Shown in pieces: positions 21,600-30,744 of a stretch of 64,000 nt of DNA (positions are counted from its first letter, which is position 1; every line of letters starts with the position of its first letter). The notes under the pieces were generated by a model that did not search any database, was not told the origin of the DNA, and saw only the letters and a program-made list of their open reading frames with translations. The translations under genes and the position numbers were made by a program. The stretch comes from Isoptericola luteus (GTDB lineage Bacteria; Actinomycetota; Actinomycetes; Actinomycetales; Cellulomonadaceae): positions 16,491 through 80,490 of the forward strand of contig NZ_JAIXCQ010000016.1 in assembly GCF_020297055.1 (NCBI RefSeq), in the 5' to 3' direction.

Positions 21600-22745
21600 A
21601 TGTCTCGTGTCCTCGCCGTCGCCCCCGTGCTGCCGGGGCCGGCGCACCCCCAGGACCGGATCGCCGACGTCATCGCCCCGCTGCTCGCCCCGGACGGGCC
21701 GCGTCGCGCCCTGACCCGCCGTCTGCACGCGGCGTCGGGGGTGCGCACCCGCCACCTCGTGCTCCCGCTCGGCGCCTACCGGGGCCGCTCCGGGTTCGGC
21801 GCCGCCAACGCCGACTTCGCCCGCGAGGGGGCGGCGCTCGCCGAGCGGGCGTGCCGCCGGGCGCTCGCGGACGCCGGGGTCGCACCGCTGGACGTGGACC
21901 TCGTCTTCTTCACGTCGGTGACGGGGGTGGGGGCGCCGTCGCTGGACGCCACCCTGACGGACCGCCTTGGCCTGCGCGCCGACGTGCGGCGCCTGCCGTC
22001 GTTCGGGCTCGGGTGCGCGGGCGGCGCGGCCGGGCTGGCGCACCTGCACGAGCACCTGGTGGGCCACCCGGACCAGGTCGCGCTGCTGGTGTCGGTCGAG
22101 CTGTGCTCGCTGACGTTCCAGCGGGACGACTCCTCGACGGCGAACCTCGTGTCGTCCGGTCTGTTCGGCGACGGCGCGACCGCGGTCGTGGTGGCGGGGG
22201 ACGACGTCGCCGCGCCACCGGGCAGCCGGGTGCCGCAGGTCGTGGGCTCGCGCAGCCGCCTGTACCCGGGCACGGCGCAGCACCTGGGCTGGGACGTGCG
22301 GGACAGCGGGTTCGCCATCGTGCTCTCGCCCGAGCTGCCGCAGCTCCTGCGCGCGCACCTCGCGGGGGACGTCAAGGACCTGCTCGCCGCCCACGACCTG
22401 GGTCCGGACGACGTCGGCACCTGGGTGGTGCACGCCGGCGGGCCCAAGATCGTGGACGCCGTCCGCGACGCGCTCGGGCTGGACGAGCCAGCGCTGGCGC
22501 GGACGCGCGCGACGCTCGCCGCGCAGGGAAACCTCTCGTCGTCGTCCGTGCTGCACGTGCTGGCCGCGACGCTGGCCGACGGCGACCCTCCGCCCGGCGG
22601 GTGGGCGGTGCTCATGGCGTTCGGCCCGGGCGTGGGCGTCGAGCTGGCGCTCCTGCGCGGCGGGCCCGAGCCGGTACCGGCGCCTGTGCCAGGGAACACC
22701 CGGGGCGCTGCACCGGACCCGGCGACGGCGGGGGATCCGGCATGA
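21600..22745 (+). CDS. Type III polyketide synthase (chalcone/stilbene synthase family)
   Basis: These homodimeric ketosynthases condense a starter acyl-CoA with malonyl-type units to make alkylpyrones, alkylresorcinols or related phenols. From ATG 21600 the protein has 381 residues. The catalytic triad is Cys139 in SFGLGCAGGAAGLAH, His278 in VVHAGGPK and Asn311 in QGNLSSSSVLHVL; GVGVELALL near the end matches the family's closing GFGPG-type loop. The last 25 residues are a Pro/Ala tail. The downstream methyltransferase overlaps by four bases and an FAD monooxygenase follows, the same three enzyme types as srsABC of Streptomyces griseus. An upstream in-frame ATG at 21591 is possible; neither has a clear ribosome binding site. 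Confidence 0.88.
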   Translation: MSRVLAVAPVLPGPAHPQDRIADVIAPLLAPDGPRRALTRRLHAASGVRTRHLVLPLGAYRGRSGFGAANADFAREGAALAERACRRALADAGVAPLDVDLVFFTSVTGVGAPSLDATLTDRLGLRADVRRLPSFGLGCAGGAAGLAHLHEHLVGHPDQVALLVSVELCSLTFQRDDSSTANLVSSGLFGDGATAVVVAGDDVAAPPGSRVPQVVGSRSRLYPGTAQHLGWDVRDSGFAIVLSPELPQLLRAHLAGDVKDLLAAHDLGPDDVGTWVVHAGGPKIVDAVRDALGLDEPALARTRATLAAQGNLSSSSVLHVLAATLADGDPPPGGWAVLMAFGPGVGVELALLRGGPEPVPAPVPGNTRGAAPDPATAGDPA

Positions 22746-23296
22746 GCGTGGCGCTGTACGTCGCGCTCGTGCTGGCGACGGGCGTCGAGCGGCTGGCGGA
22801 GCTGGTGGTCTCGGCCCGCAACGCCCGCTGGTCGTTCGCCCGCGGCGCTGTGGAGTCCGGGCGCGGGCACTTCGGGCCCATGGTGGCGCTGCACTCCGGC
22901 CTGCTGGTCGCGTGCGTCGTCGAGGTGCTGGTCGCGGACCGGCCGTTCCTGGCGTGGCTCGGGTGGCCGATGCTGGCGCTCGTGCTCGGGAGCCAGGCGT
23001 TGCGGTGGTGGTGCATCGCGACCCTCGGCCGGCGGTGGAACACCCGGGTGATCGTCGTGCCCGGGCTGGCGCTGGTGCGCCGGGGCCCGTACCGCTGGAT
23101 CCCGCACCCCAACTACGTGGCGGTGGTGGTCGAGGGGTTCGCGCTGCCGCTCGTGCACTCGGCGTGGGTCACGGCGCTCGCCTTCACGGTGCTCAACGCG
23201 TGGCTGCTGCTCGGCTTCCGCATCCCCGCCGAGGAGCGTGCGCTGCGCCTCGCCGACGCGCACCCCGGTGGCCGCGCGGGGACCGGCGACCGCTGA
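22742..23296 (+). CDS. Isoprenylcysteine carboxyl methyltransferase-family membrane enzyme
   Basis: This is a 184-residue integral membrane methyltransferase with about four to five helices. The conserved C-terminal S-adenosylmethionine region includes RRGPYRWIPHPNYVAVV and the terminal RIPAEERAL. In type III PKS clusters this family (SrsB-like) methylates the phenolic ring or hydroxyl of the PKS product rather than a protein cysteine; that role here is inferred from context. It overlaps the PKS by four bases and shares one base with the following FAD gene. Confidence 0.82.
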   Translation: MSVALYVALVLATGVERLAELVVSARNARWSFARGAVESGRGHFGPMVALHSGLLVACVVEVLVADRPFLAWLGWPMLALVLGSQALRWWCIATLGRRWNTRVIVVPGLALVRRGPYRWIPHPNYVAVVVEGFALPLVHSAWVTALAFTVLNAWLLLGFRIPAEERALRLADAHPGGRAGTGDR

Positions 23297-24318
23297 TGAC
23301 CGACGCCGACGTCCTCGTCGTCGGCGGCGGTCCCGTGGGTCTGGCCGCCGCGATCGAGGCGCGGCGCGCGGGTCTCGACGTCGTCGTCCTGGAGCCGCGG
23401 TCGGCGCCGGTCGACAAGGCGTGCGGCGAGGGGCTCATGCCGGGCACGCTCGCCGCGGTGCGCCGGCTCGGCGCCGACCCCGAGGGATGGCCGCTGGCCG
23501 GGATCTCCTACCGGCAGGACGGGCGCACGGCCGACCACCGGTTCGTGTCCGGGCCGGGGCGCGGGGTGCGGCGCACCCGCCTGCACGCCGCGCTGCACGC
23601 GGCGGCCCTCGACGCCGGGGCGACGGTCCTGGCCCGGCGGGCGGACGCCGTCGACCAGGACGCGGGCGGCGTGACGGCGGGCGGGCTGCGGGCACGCTGG
23701 CTGCTGGCGTGCGACGGCCTCCACTCGCGCGTGCGGCGGGACGTCGGCCTCGACGCCCCGCCGCGTCCCGGCCGGGGGCGGCGGTTCGGAATGCGCCGGC
23801 ACTACTGTGCGGCGCCGTGGTCCGACCTCGTCGAGGTGCACTGGGGGCCGCGGGTCGAGGCGTACGTGACCCCGGTGGCGCCGGACCTGGTGGGGGTGGC
23901 GCTGCTGGGCCCGCCAGGGGCGGACTTCGACGCCGAGCTCGCGACGCTGCCGGAGCTCGCGACGCGGCTGGCGGGCGCCGCCCCGGACGGCCCGGTCCGT
24001 GGCGCGGGCCCGCTCCGCCGGGTCACGACGGCGCGCACGGCGGGCCGGGTGCGGCTCGTCGGCGACGCCTCGGGGTATGTCGACGCCCTGACGGGGGAGG
24101 GCCTGCGCGTCGGGCTCGCGCAGGCGCGGGCCGCCGTCGTCCACCTGGACGACGCGAGGGCGTACGAGCGCGCCTGGACGCACCTGACCCGGGACTACCG
24201 GCTGCTCACCGGCGGCCTGGTCGCGGCCGCGACGTCCCCCCTGCGGCGCGCCGTGGTGCCCGCGGCGGCCCGCCTGCCCCGGGTGTACGGGGCCGTGGTG
24301 GAGCGCCTGGCCCGCTGA
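23296..24318 (+). CDS. FAD-dependent monooxygenase/oxidoreductase (SrsC-like)
   Basis: This flavoprotein has 340 residues. The Rossmann motif GGGPVG is near residue 9, DKACGEGLMPGTL near 37 and the second FAD motif VGDASGYVDALTGEGL near 255. It is a short member of the PheA/TfdB-GGR superfamily. As third gene after the PKS and methyltransferase it probably hydroxylates the phenolic lipid to a quinol, as proposed for SrsC in Streptomyces griseus. Reductase activity on an isoprenoid chain is the alternative, because KxCGEGL resembles geranylgeranyl reductases. Confidence 0.8.
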   Translation: MTDADVLVVGGGPVGLAAAIEARRAGLDVVVLEPRSAPVDKACGEGLMPGTLAAVRRLGADPEGWPLAGISYRQDGRTADHRFVSGPGRGVRRTRLHAALHAAALDAGATVLARRADAVDQDAGGVTAGGLRARWLLACDGLHSRVRRDVGLDAPPRPGRGRRFGMRRHYCAAPWSDLVEVHWGPRVEAYVTPVAPDLVGVALLGPPGADFDAELATLPELATRLAGAAPDGPVRGAGPLRRVTTARTAGRVRLVGDASGYVDALTGEGLRVGLAQARAAVVHLDDARAYERAWTHLTRDYRLLTGGLVAAATSPLRRAVVPAAARLPRVYGAVVERLAR

Positions 24319-24367
24319 TCCCGGCGGGCGGCGCGCGGCGGGCTCCGCCCGAACTGTGGTTCCACCG

Positions 24368-24396
24368 TTGCCCGGGGCGGGCGAGTCTGGCACCCT
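24368..24396 (+). promoter_or_regulatory. Weak promoter-like pair before giant gene 1
   Basis: TTGCCC and CACCCT are 17 bases apart. The -10 sits in TCTGGCACCCT, aligned with the TCTGGCTA blocks before the other two giant genes. A short hairpin (GGCGG/CCGCC, 24337-24349) just upstream may end the PKS cluster transcript. The ATGGGGA palindrome found before genes 2 and 3 is absent here. Confidence 0.3.
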
Positions 24397-24484
24397 GGCA
24401 GACGACCCGACCCTCCTCCGCCCTCCGGCGGCGGGCGCCGTCAGTGCCGGGGGGTCGACGCCGACCACCGCACCGGGGGATCTC

Positions 24485-27400
24485 TTGGGCCTGTTCACGC
24501 GCCTGCGTACAGACCGTCGCACGGCCGTCTCGACGTCGGTCGTGCTCTCGTTGTCGGCTGGGGTGGTGCTCGCGGCCGTGCTGTACGACGGCGAGGCCAC
24601 CGCGGACGTGGACCTCGACGACTCCGGGGTGTGGGTCACCAAGGAGTCCGCGGGCATGGTCGGCCGGTTCAACACGGAGGCCAAGGCGCTGGACGGCACG
24701 CTGCTCGCGGGCAGCGCCGACTTCGACGTCGACCAGCAGGCGAGCCAGGTGCTCGTGGCGGACACCGGGAGCAGCGCGGCCAACGTCGTGGACGTCGCCC
24801 GGCTCAAGTTCCGCTCCACGACCCGGCTGCCCGCGGGCGCCGAGGTCTCGATGGGCGGCGGCAGGGTCGCCGTCGTCGACGACGAGTCGGGCTCGTTGTG
24901 GGTCACGTCGACCGAGCGCCTGGCGACGCTCGACACCGAGGAGACCGACCCGGCGGCCGACCTGGACGGGGCGGCACAGGTCGTGGTGTCGCAGGGCGGC
25001 ACGACGTTCGTCGTCGTCCCGGCGCGTGACCTGCTCTGGACCGTCGAGCCCGGCACGGAGCCCGTGACGACGGAGCTCGGGCTGCTCGACGAGGGCGACG
25101 AGGTCGAGCTCACGACCGTGGGCGACGACGTGGTGGTCCTGGACCGCACGGACGGTGAGCTGCGGCTGCCGGGCGGCGACGTCGTCCCCGTCTCCGGTGC
25201 GCAGGGCGCGCGGCTGCAGCAGCCGGGCGAGTCCTCGGACACGGTGGCGTACGCGACGGCGGCCGCCCTGGTGCGCCAGCCGCTCGACGGCGGCGCGGCC
25301 ACGACGCGCAAGGCGTCGGGGTCTGCCGCGGCTCCGGTACAGCTCGGCGGGTGCCTGTACGGGGCCTGGTCGACGACCGGCCAGATCGTGCGCGACTGCG
25401 AGGGCACGGACCGTGACGTCGACCGGGTGCTCGAGGGCGTCGACCAGAGCACGCAGCTCGAGTACCGGACCAACCGGGACGCGGTGGTCCTCAACGACCT
25501 GACGTCCGGGATCCTGTGGATGGCCCTCGACGACTACGAGAAGGTCGACGACTGGGACATCAAGCTCCCCGAGCAGGAGAAGGGCGACGACGAGGACGCG
25601 GAGGACGCGGAGCCCGAGCTCGTCGACCAGACCGTGCTCGACCGCGAGAAGCAGGACCCGCCGGAGGCGGTCGACGACCGCTACGGCGTGCGGCCCGGCC
25701 GTGCGACGGTGCTGGACGTGCTGTCCAACGACACGGACCAGGACGGGGACGTCATGACCGCGGCGCTCGAGGGCGAGTCGCCGGACGCGTTCGACGTGCA
25801 GCGGGTCCTGGGCGGCAAGGCGCTCCAGGCGGTCACCTCCGAGGACGCGAGCGGCAGCGCCACCTTCGCCTACGAGGTGAGCGACGGCCGCGGGGGCACG
25901 GACCAGGGGTCGGTGGAGGTGACCGTCGTCCCGTGGGAGGAGAACGCGGCACCCGAGCAGTCCGGCACCCCGGTGCTGCGGGTGGAGCAGGGCAAGAGCG
26001 CCAGCATCAAGGTGCTGCCGTACTTCCTGGACCCGGACGGGGACGACGTCTACCTCGCGACCGCCGCCGCGACCGTCCAGGGCGACGAGGTGCGCGCCTA
26101 CCCGGACGGCACGGTGGAGTTCCGCGACGGAGGGTCGGCCACGGGCCGCAAGAAGGTGTCGCTCACCGTCGGGGACGGCCTCGGCGAGGTGGTCGAGGGC
26201 ACCCTGTGGGTCGACGTCTTCGCCGACACGCCGGAGCCGCCGGTCGCCGTCGGCGACCACGTGGTGGCCACCGCGGGGCAGCCGGTGACGGTCGAGCCGC
26301 TGAAGAACGACACGGACCCGAACGGCGACGACCTGCGGCTGTCGAAGGTCAACGACGCCTCGCCCGCCGAGATCACCCGGAACCTCGACGCGGGGACGTT
26401 CACGTTCCTGGCGCACGAGGCGGGCTCCTACGACGTGCTCTACCAGGTCACGGACGGGCCCGGCACGACGACGGGCGTGGTGCGCGTCGACGTCCAGGAC
26501 GCCGACGAGGCTGCCGGCGCGCCGATCGTCGTCGCCGACACCGCGCTGCTGCCCGCGGGCGGGTCGACGCTGGTCGACGTGCTCGCCAACGACACCGACC
26601 CCGCGGGCGGGGTGCTCGTGGTCCAGTCGGTGGACGTGCCGGACGACGCCGGGGTGAGCGTCGCGGTGCTGGGCCACCAGATGCTGCGGATCACCGAGAC
26701 GCGACGGATCTCCGACGCCGTGACGCTCGAGTACACCGTCTCGAACGGCAACGAGACCGCGACGGGCCAGGTGCGGGTGCTCCCGGTGCCCGCGCCCGAC
26801 CGGTTGCAGCCGCCGAACGCCGCGGCCGACGAGGTGACGGTGCGTGCCGGCGACTACGTCAACATCGACGTGCTCGACAACGACTCCCACCCCGACGGCC
26901 TCGAGCTGACGCTGGACGACGAGCTCGAGCAGACCGTCGACGAGGGGCAGGGCGAGCTCTTCGCCTCGGAGGGCCGGCTGCGCTTCCGGGCCGGCGCGGA
27001 GCCCGGCACGGCGTACGCGATCTACACGGTGCGCGACCCGAACGGGCAGGAGGACTCGGCCCAGGTCACGATCCACGTCCGCGGCGGCAAGGAGAACTCC
27101 GCCCCGGTGCCCCTCGACGTCGATGCCCGCGTCCTGTCCGGGGGCACGGTCCGCATCCCGGTGCCGCTGGACGGCATCGACCCGGACGGCGACTCGGTGC
27201 AGCTCACCGGCCTGGCGACGGGACCGGCGAAGGGCCGCGCCGAGGTGGTCGACGGCTTCGTCGACTACGAGGCGGGCAAGAACGCCAGCGGTGCCGACTC
27301 CTTCCGCTACACGGTGCAGGACGCCCGCGGCGAGGTCGCCACGGGCCTCGTGCGGGTGGGCATCGCCCAGCCGCCTGCGACGAACCAGTCCCCGGTCGCG

Positions 27401-30400
27401 GCCGACGACGAGGTGACCGTGCGCCCCGACCGCCGCGTCGCGGTGCGTGCGCTGGCGAACGACACCGACCCCGACGGCGACCGGGTGGGCCTGGTGGCGG
27501 GCGCGCTCGAAGGGCTGGACGACGGCGACGGCGACATCGACGCGGAGGTCGACCAGGACCGGATCGTCGTGCAGACGCCGGGCGACGAGGGGACCTCCAC
27601 GTTCTTCTACGCGATCGAGGACACCTACGGTGCGCGGGCGTCGGCCGCGGTGAGCGTGACCGTGTCCGCCGACGCCCCGCTGCTGCCGCCGATCGCGCGG
27701 GACGACTCCGTCCCCGTGGCCGACATCCTCGGCGCGACGACGGTCACGGTGCCCGTGCTGGACAACGACGAGGACCCGGACGGCGCCGCCGACGACCTCG
27801 AGGTGGCCGTCGAGGGTGCGTCCGCGACCACGGCGACGGTGACGTCGGACGGCGAGCTGGCGGTGACCCTCACCCGGTCCCGCCAGGTCATCACCTACAC
27901 GGTCACGGACATGGACGGCCAGAGCGCGAAGGCCTTCGTGGTCGTGCCCGGCGTGGAGTCGGCCGAGCCGATCCTCAAGCCCGGCCAGGCGCCGCTCGAG
28001 GTGCTGGCGGGCGAGTCGATCGACATCGACATCACCGACCACGTGCTCGTGGTGGAGGGCCGCACGCCGCGCCTCACGACGACGGACCAGGTGACGGCGC
28101 TCGAGGGCGACGTCGAGGTCACGGACGCCACGACCATGACCTACACGGCGCGGACCGGCTACGAGGGGCCCGCAGGCGTGACGTTCGAGGTCACGGACGG
28201 CACCTCCGTCGACGACCCCGAGGGGAACGTCGCCGTGCTCACGCTGCCGATCACGGTGCTGCCGCCGGAGAACCTGCCGCCCACGCCGGGCAAGCCGTCG
28301 GCCGAGGTCGCGGCCGGCGAGGAGAGCTCGGTCGACCTGGGCCGCTTCGCGCGGGACCCGGACGACGACGCCCTGCGCTTCGAGCTGGGCGCCCTGCCGG
28401 GCGGCGTGGGCGCCACGCTCTCCGGGTCGACGGTGACCCTCGAGGCGTCGCCGGACGTCCCGAAGGGCACCGCGCTCACGGTTCCGTACACCGTCACCGA
28501 CGACGAGCACGCGCCGGTCGACGGAACGCTCGCCGTCGAGGTCGTGGCCTCGACGCGGCCGCTGGCGCGCGCGGTGGACGACGTCGTGGACGACGCCCAC
28601 CAGGGCAAGGCGGTCGCCGTGCCGGTGCTGGCCAACGACTCCAACCCGTTCGCCGAGCGCGAGCCGCTGACCGTCGTGGGCGAGCCGATCGTGGAGACCG
28701 GCGTCGGCAGCGCGGTCTCGGACGGCGACCAGGTCGTCGTCACACCGAAGGGTGACTTCGTCGGCACGATGGTGGTGCGCTACACGGTGCAGGACGCCAC
28801 GCAGGACCCGGACCGGCAGGTCGAGGGCCGTATCACCGTGAACGTGCTCGGCGTGCCCGAGGCCCCTGCCAGGCCGGTGGTGGAGGAGGTGCGCTCCGAG
28901 ACGGTCGTGCTGTCCTGGACGCCGCCGCAGAACAACGGCGCCGAGATCACCGGGTACACGGTGACCTCCAGCCAGGGCGACGTCGTCGGGTGCGCGACCA
29001 CCACCTGCACGCTGGACGGCCTGACGAACGACGTGACGTACACGTTCACGGTGCAGGCCACGAACGTCGTCGGGGACTCCAAGGCGTCTCCGGCGTCGCC
29101 CGAGGCGCGCCCGGACGAGAAGCCGGACCCGCCGGCTGCGCCGACCCTCGCCTTCGGGGACTCCTCGCTCACCGTGACGTGGAAGAACGCGGTGTACTCC
29201 GACCGGTCCGCGATCCAGTCGGTCGACCTCGAGATCTCGCCGGCTCCCGCCAACGGGGAGTCACTCAAGGCGGGCGTCACTGGCCAGCGCATCGAGTGGG
29301 AGGGCCTGACCAACGGCACCGCCTACAAGGTGCGGATCCGGGCGATCAACCTCGCCCCGGACCCGTCGGACTGGGGCGCCTGGTCGACGAGCGAGATCCC
29401 GGCCGGCCCGCCGGACGCGCCGGCGGCGCCGAGTGCGGCGCGGGTGGACACCGAGCTGGGCGGCCAGATCCACGTCGAGTGGAAGGCGCCCGTGGACAAC
29501 GGCGACGCCGTGGCCACCTATCACGTCGACGAGTACGTCAACGGGAACAGGTCCCGGACGCTCGAGACGGCGCAGACGTCGCTCGACCTCGAGGGCCTGG
29601 ACACCAAGTCCACGTACACCTACCGGGTCACGGCGGAGAACAAGGCGGGCAAGGGCGACACCAGCCCCGCGTCGAACGAGGTCACGCCGTTCGGCAAGCC
29701 CGGGAGTCCCGGCACGCCGACGGCGAAGCTCGGGTCGAACACCAGCGGCCGGGCCACGGTCAGCTGGGGCGCCGCCGACCCCAACGGCAACCCGGTCACC
29801 TACCAGGTGCAGGCCAACAACGCCGGGACCAAGACGACCACGAGCACCTCCATGGTCTACACGGGGCTGAGCAACGGCACCGGGTACACGTTCCAGGTCC
29901 GCGCGTGCAACCAGGCCGGGTGCTCCGCGTGGGCGGGCCCGTCGGGCAAGGTCACCCCGTACACGACCCCCAGCGCGCCCGGGGTCGCGTGGACGCGCAC
30001 GAGCGCCGACCAGGGGCAGTTCAAGGTCACCGCGCCGTCGTCGAACGGGGGTCGGGCCGTCCAGCGCATCGAGTGGAGGTTCACCGCCGGCGACAGCGGC
30101 AGCGGCAGCAAGAGCTCCACGCCGTTCACGATCACCACGAAGAAGGCGTCGGGCACCACGTTCACGCTGCAGGCCCGCGCGTGCAACGCCGCCGGCTGCG
30201 GCGCGTGGCGCAGCGGGTCCGGGACGACGCCGACGCCGACGGCGACGGTGAGCCGTGGCGGCGCCACGGGCGTGCAGGACGGCTGCCAGTCGGGCAACTG
30301 CAACTACTTCCGGGTCACGGTGAAGAACTTCCCGAGCGGCAGCCACCGGGTGGAGTGCTGGTCGGCCAACAACCCCGCCTCGACGGAGTACGGCTGGCAC

Positions 30401-30568
30401 AACATCATCATGTCGGGGGGCAAGGTGTGGACCAGCCCCGGTGGGCCGGGGTTCAACAAGTCCTTCGGGGGTGACACCTCGTTCCAGCTCGACTGCTACT
30501 ACGGCTACCCGGGCACGAGCGTGGCCGTGGTGATCGACGGCAAGAGGTACGGGGCCTCGACCTGGTGA
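24485..30568 (+). CDS. Giant membrane-anchored surface protein 1 (propeller, cadherin-like and FN3 repeats)
   Basis: This is a 2027-residue protein of unrecognised specific function. Order: basic cytoplasmic tail (RLRTDRR), one membrane anchor (about 15-35), a propeller-like region (about 45-385), an acidic linker, then about eleven cadherin/Ig-like repeats (about 392-1460) with VLxNDxDxDGD-type calcium motifs. About five fibronectin III domains follow (about 1460-1890), then a C-terminal module with four Cys (GCQSGNC, ECWS, LDCYYG). The anchor lacks a cleavage site, so the body should sit outside. TTG at 24485 was chosen because it aligns with the paralogs and follows GGGGGA. Large parts are nearly identical at DNA level to gene 2. 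Adhesion or cell-envelope scaffolding is a guess. Confidence 0.85.
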   Translation: MGLFTRLRTDRRTAVSTSVVLSLSAGVVLAAVLYDGEATADVDLDDSGVWVTKESAGMVGRFNTEAKALDGTLLAGSADFDVDQQASQVLVADTGSSAANVVDVARLKFRSTTRLPAGAEVSMGGGRVAVVDDESGSLWVTSTERLATLDTEETDPAADLDGAAQVVVSQGGTTFVVVPARDLLWTVEPGTEPVTTELGLLDEGDEVELTTVGDDVVVLDRTDGELRLPGGDVVPVSGAQGARLQQPGESSDTVAYATAAALVRQPLDGGAATTRKASGSAAAPVQLGGCLYGAWSTTGQIVRDCEGTDRDVDRVLEGVDQSTQLEYRTNRDAVVLNDLTSGILWMALDDYEKVDDWDIKLPEQEKGDDEDAEDAEPELVDQTVLDREKQDPPEAVDDRYGVRPGRATVLDVLSNDTDQDGDVMTAALEGESPDAFDVQRVLGGKALQAVTSEDASGSATFAYEVSDGRGGTDQGSVEVTVVPWEENAAPEQSGTPVLRVEQGKSASIKVLPYFLDPDGDDVYLATAAATVQGDEVRAYPDGTVEFRDGGSATGRKKVSLTVGDGLGEVVEGTLWVDVFADTPEPPVAVGDHVVATAGQPVTVEPLKNDTDPNGDDLRLSKVNDASPAEITRNLDAGTFTFLAHEAGSYDVLYQVTDGPGTTTGVVRVDVQDADEAAGAPIVVADTALLPAGGSTLVDVLANDTDPAGGVLVVQSVDVPDDAGVSVAVLGHQMLRITETRRISDAVTLEYTVSNGNETATGQVRVLPVPAPDRLQPPNAAADEVTVRAGDYVNIDVLDNDSHPDGLELTLDDELEQTVDEGQGELFASEGRLRFRAGAEPGTAYAIYTVRDPNGQEDSAQVTIHVRGGKENSAPVPLDVDARVLSGGTVRIPVPLDGIDPDGDSVQLTGLATGPAKGRAEVVDGFVDYEAGKNASGADSFRYTVQDARGEVATGLVRVGIAQPPATNQSPVAADDEVTVRPDRRVAVRALANDTDPDGDRVGLVAGALEGLDDGDGDIDAEVDQDRIVVQTPGDEGTSTFFYAIEDTYGARASAAVSVTVSADAPLLPPIARDDSVPVADILGATTVTVPVLDNDEDPDGAADDLEVAVEGASATTATVTSDGELAVTLTRSRQVITYTVTDMDGQSAKAFVVVPGVESAEPILKPGQAPLEVLAGESIDIDITDHVLVVEGRTPRLTTTDQVTALEGDVEVTDATTMTYTARTGYEGPAGVTFEVTDGTSVDDPEGNVAVLTLPITVLPPENLPPTPGKPSAEVAAGEESSVDLGRFARDPDDDALRFELGALPGGVGATLSGSTVTLEASPDVPKGTALTVPYTVTDDEHAPVDGTLAVEVVASTRPLARAVDDVVDDAHQGKAVAVPVLANDSNPFAEREPLTVVGEPIVETGVGSAVSDGDQVVVTPKGDFVGTMVVRYTVQDATQDPDRQVEGRITVNVLGVPEAPARPVVEEVRSETVVLSWTPPQNNGAEITGYTVTSSQGDVVGCATTTCTLDGLTNDVTYTFTVQATNVVGDSKASPASPEARPDEKPDPPAAPTLAFGDSSLTVTWKNAVYSDRSAIQSVDLEISPAPANGESLKAGVTGQRIEWEGLTNGTAYKVRIRAINLAPDPSDWGAWSTSEIPAGPPDAPAAPSAARVDTELGGQIHVEWKAPVDNGDAVATYHVDEYVNGNRSRTLETAQTSLDLEGLDTKSTYTYRVTAENKAGKGDTSPASNEVTPFGKPGSPGTPTAKLGSNTSGRATVSWGAADPNGNPVTYQVQANNAGTKTTTSTSMVYTGLSNGTGYTFQVRACNQAGCSAWAGPSGKVTPYTTPSAPGVAWTRTSADQGQFKVTAPSSNGGRAVQRIEWRFTAGDSGSGSKSSTPFTITTKKASGTTFTLQARACNAAGCGAWRSGSGTTPTPTATVSRGGATGVQDGCQSGNCNYFRVTVKNFPSGSHRVECWSANNPASTEYGWHNIIMSGGKVWTSPGGPGFNKSFGGDTSFQLDCYYGYPGTSVAVVIDGKRYGASTW

Positions 30569-30600
30569 CGTCCGCCCGAGCGCACCGGCGCCGGTCCTGC

Positions 30601-30630
30601 CCGGGCATGGGGACATCTCCCCATGTCCGG
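30601..30630. promoter_or_regulatory. ATGGGGA palindrome, copy A
   Basis: The core is ATGGGGA-CATC-TCCCCAT, extended outwards to a 13-bp stem (one G-T pair) with a four-base loop. It lies 32 bases after giant gene 1 and ends 36 bases before the TAGGGT -10 of giant gene 2. It could terminate gene 1 in RNA form, but the recurrence of the same core before other genes favours a shared operator. Confidence 0.65.
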
Positions 30631-30645
30631 GCGGCGAAGCCGCCC
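30629..30645 (+). terminator. Second hairpin after giant gene 1
   Basis: Arms GGGCGGC and GCCGCCC enclose a GAA loop and directly abut palindrome copy A. Tandem stable hairpins 60-75 bases after a stop codon fit an actinobacterial terminator without a U-tract. Confidence 0.45.
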
Positions 30646-30666
30646 CTGGAGCGGGTGAAATCTGGC

Positions 30667-30672
30667 TAGGGT
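30667..30672 (+). promoter_or_regulatory. -10 element of giant gene 2
   Basis: TAGGGT lies in the block ATCTGGCTAGGGT, closely matching ATTCTGGCTATCCT before giant gene 3. CCCCTG sits 18 bases upstream in the -35 position. The predicted leader is about 65 bases. Confidence 0.5.
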
Positions 30673-30744
30673 GTGTGGCGGCCGCACCGCCGTCGCCTGC
30701 CGGGCACGGCCGGGACGCCGGTCGCCGTCCTCCGGGAGACCTCC

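Noticed and set aside
24356..24484. Upstream GTG start for giant gene 1
   Set aside because: It would add a Pro/Gly leader not shared with the paralogs and would overlap the promoter-like region. The TTG aligned in all three genes is better supported.
21427..24484. Possible horizontally acquired island boundaries around the PKS cluster and giant genes
   Set aside because: No tRNA, integrase, transposase or attachment repeat is visible, and base composition and codon style look the same as in the nuo region.
30601..30645. Reading the ATGGGGA hairpins purely as transcription terminators
   Set aside because: Copies A and B do follow gene ends, but copies C and D sit at fixed distance from -10 boxes and copy D overlaps a promoter region. 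The same core at all four places is better explained as an operator, though a double role at A and B is possible.
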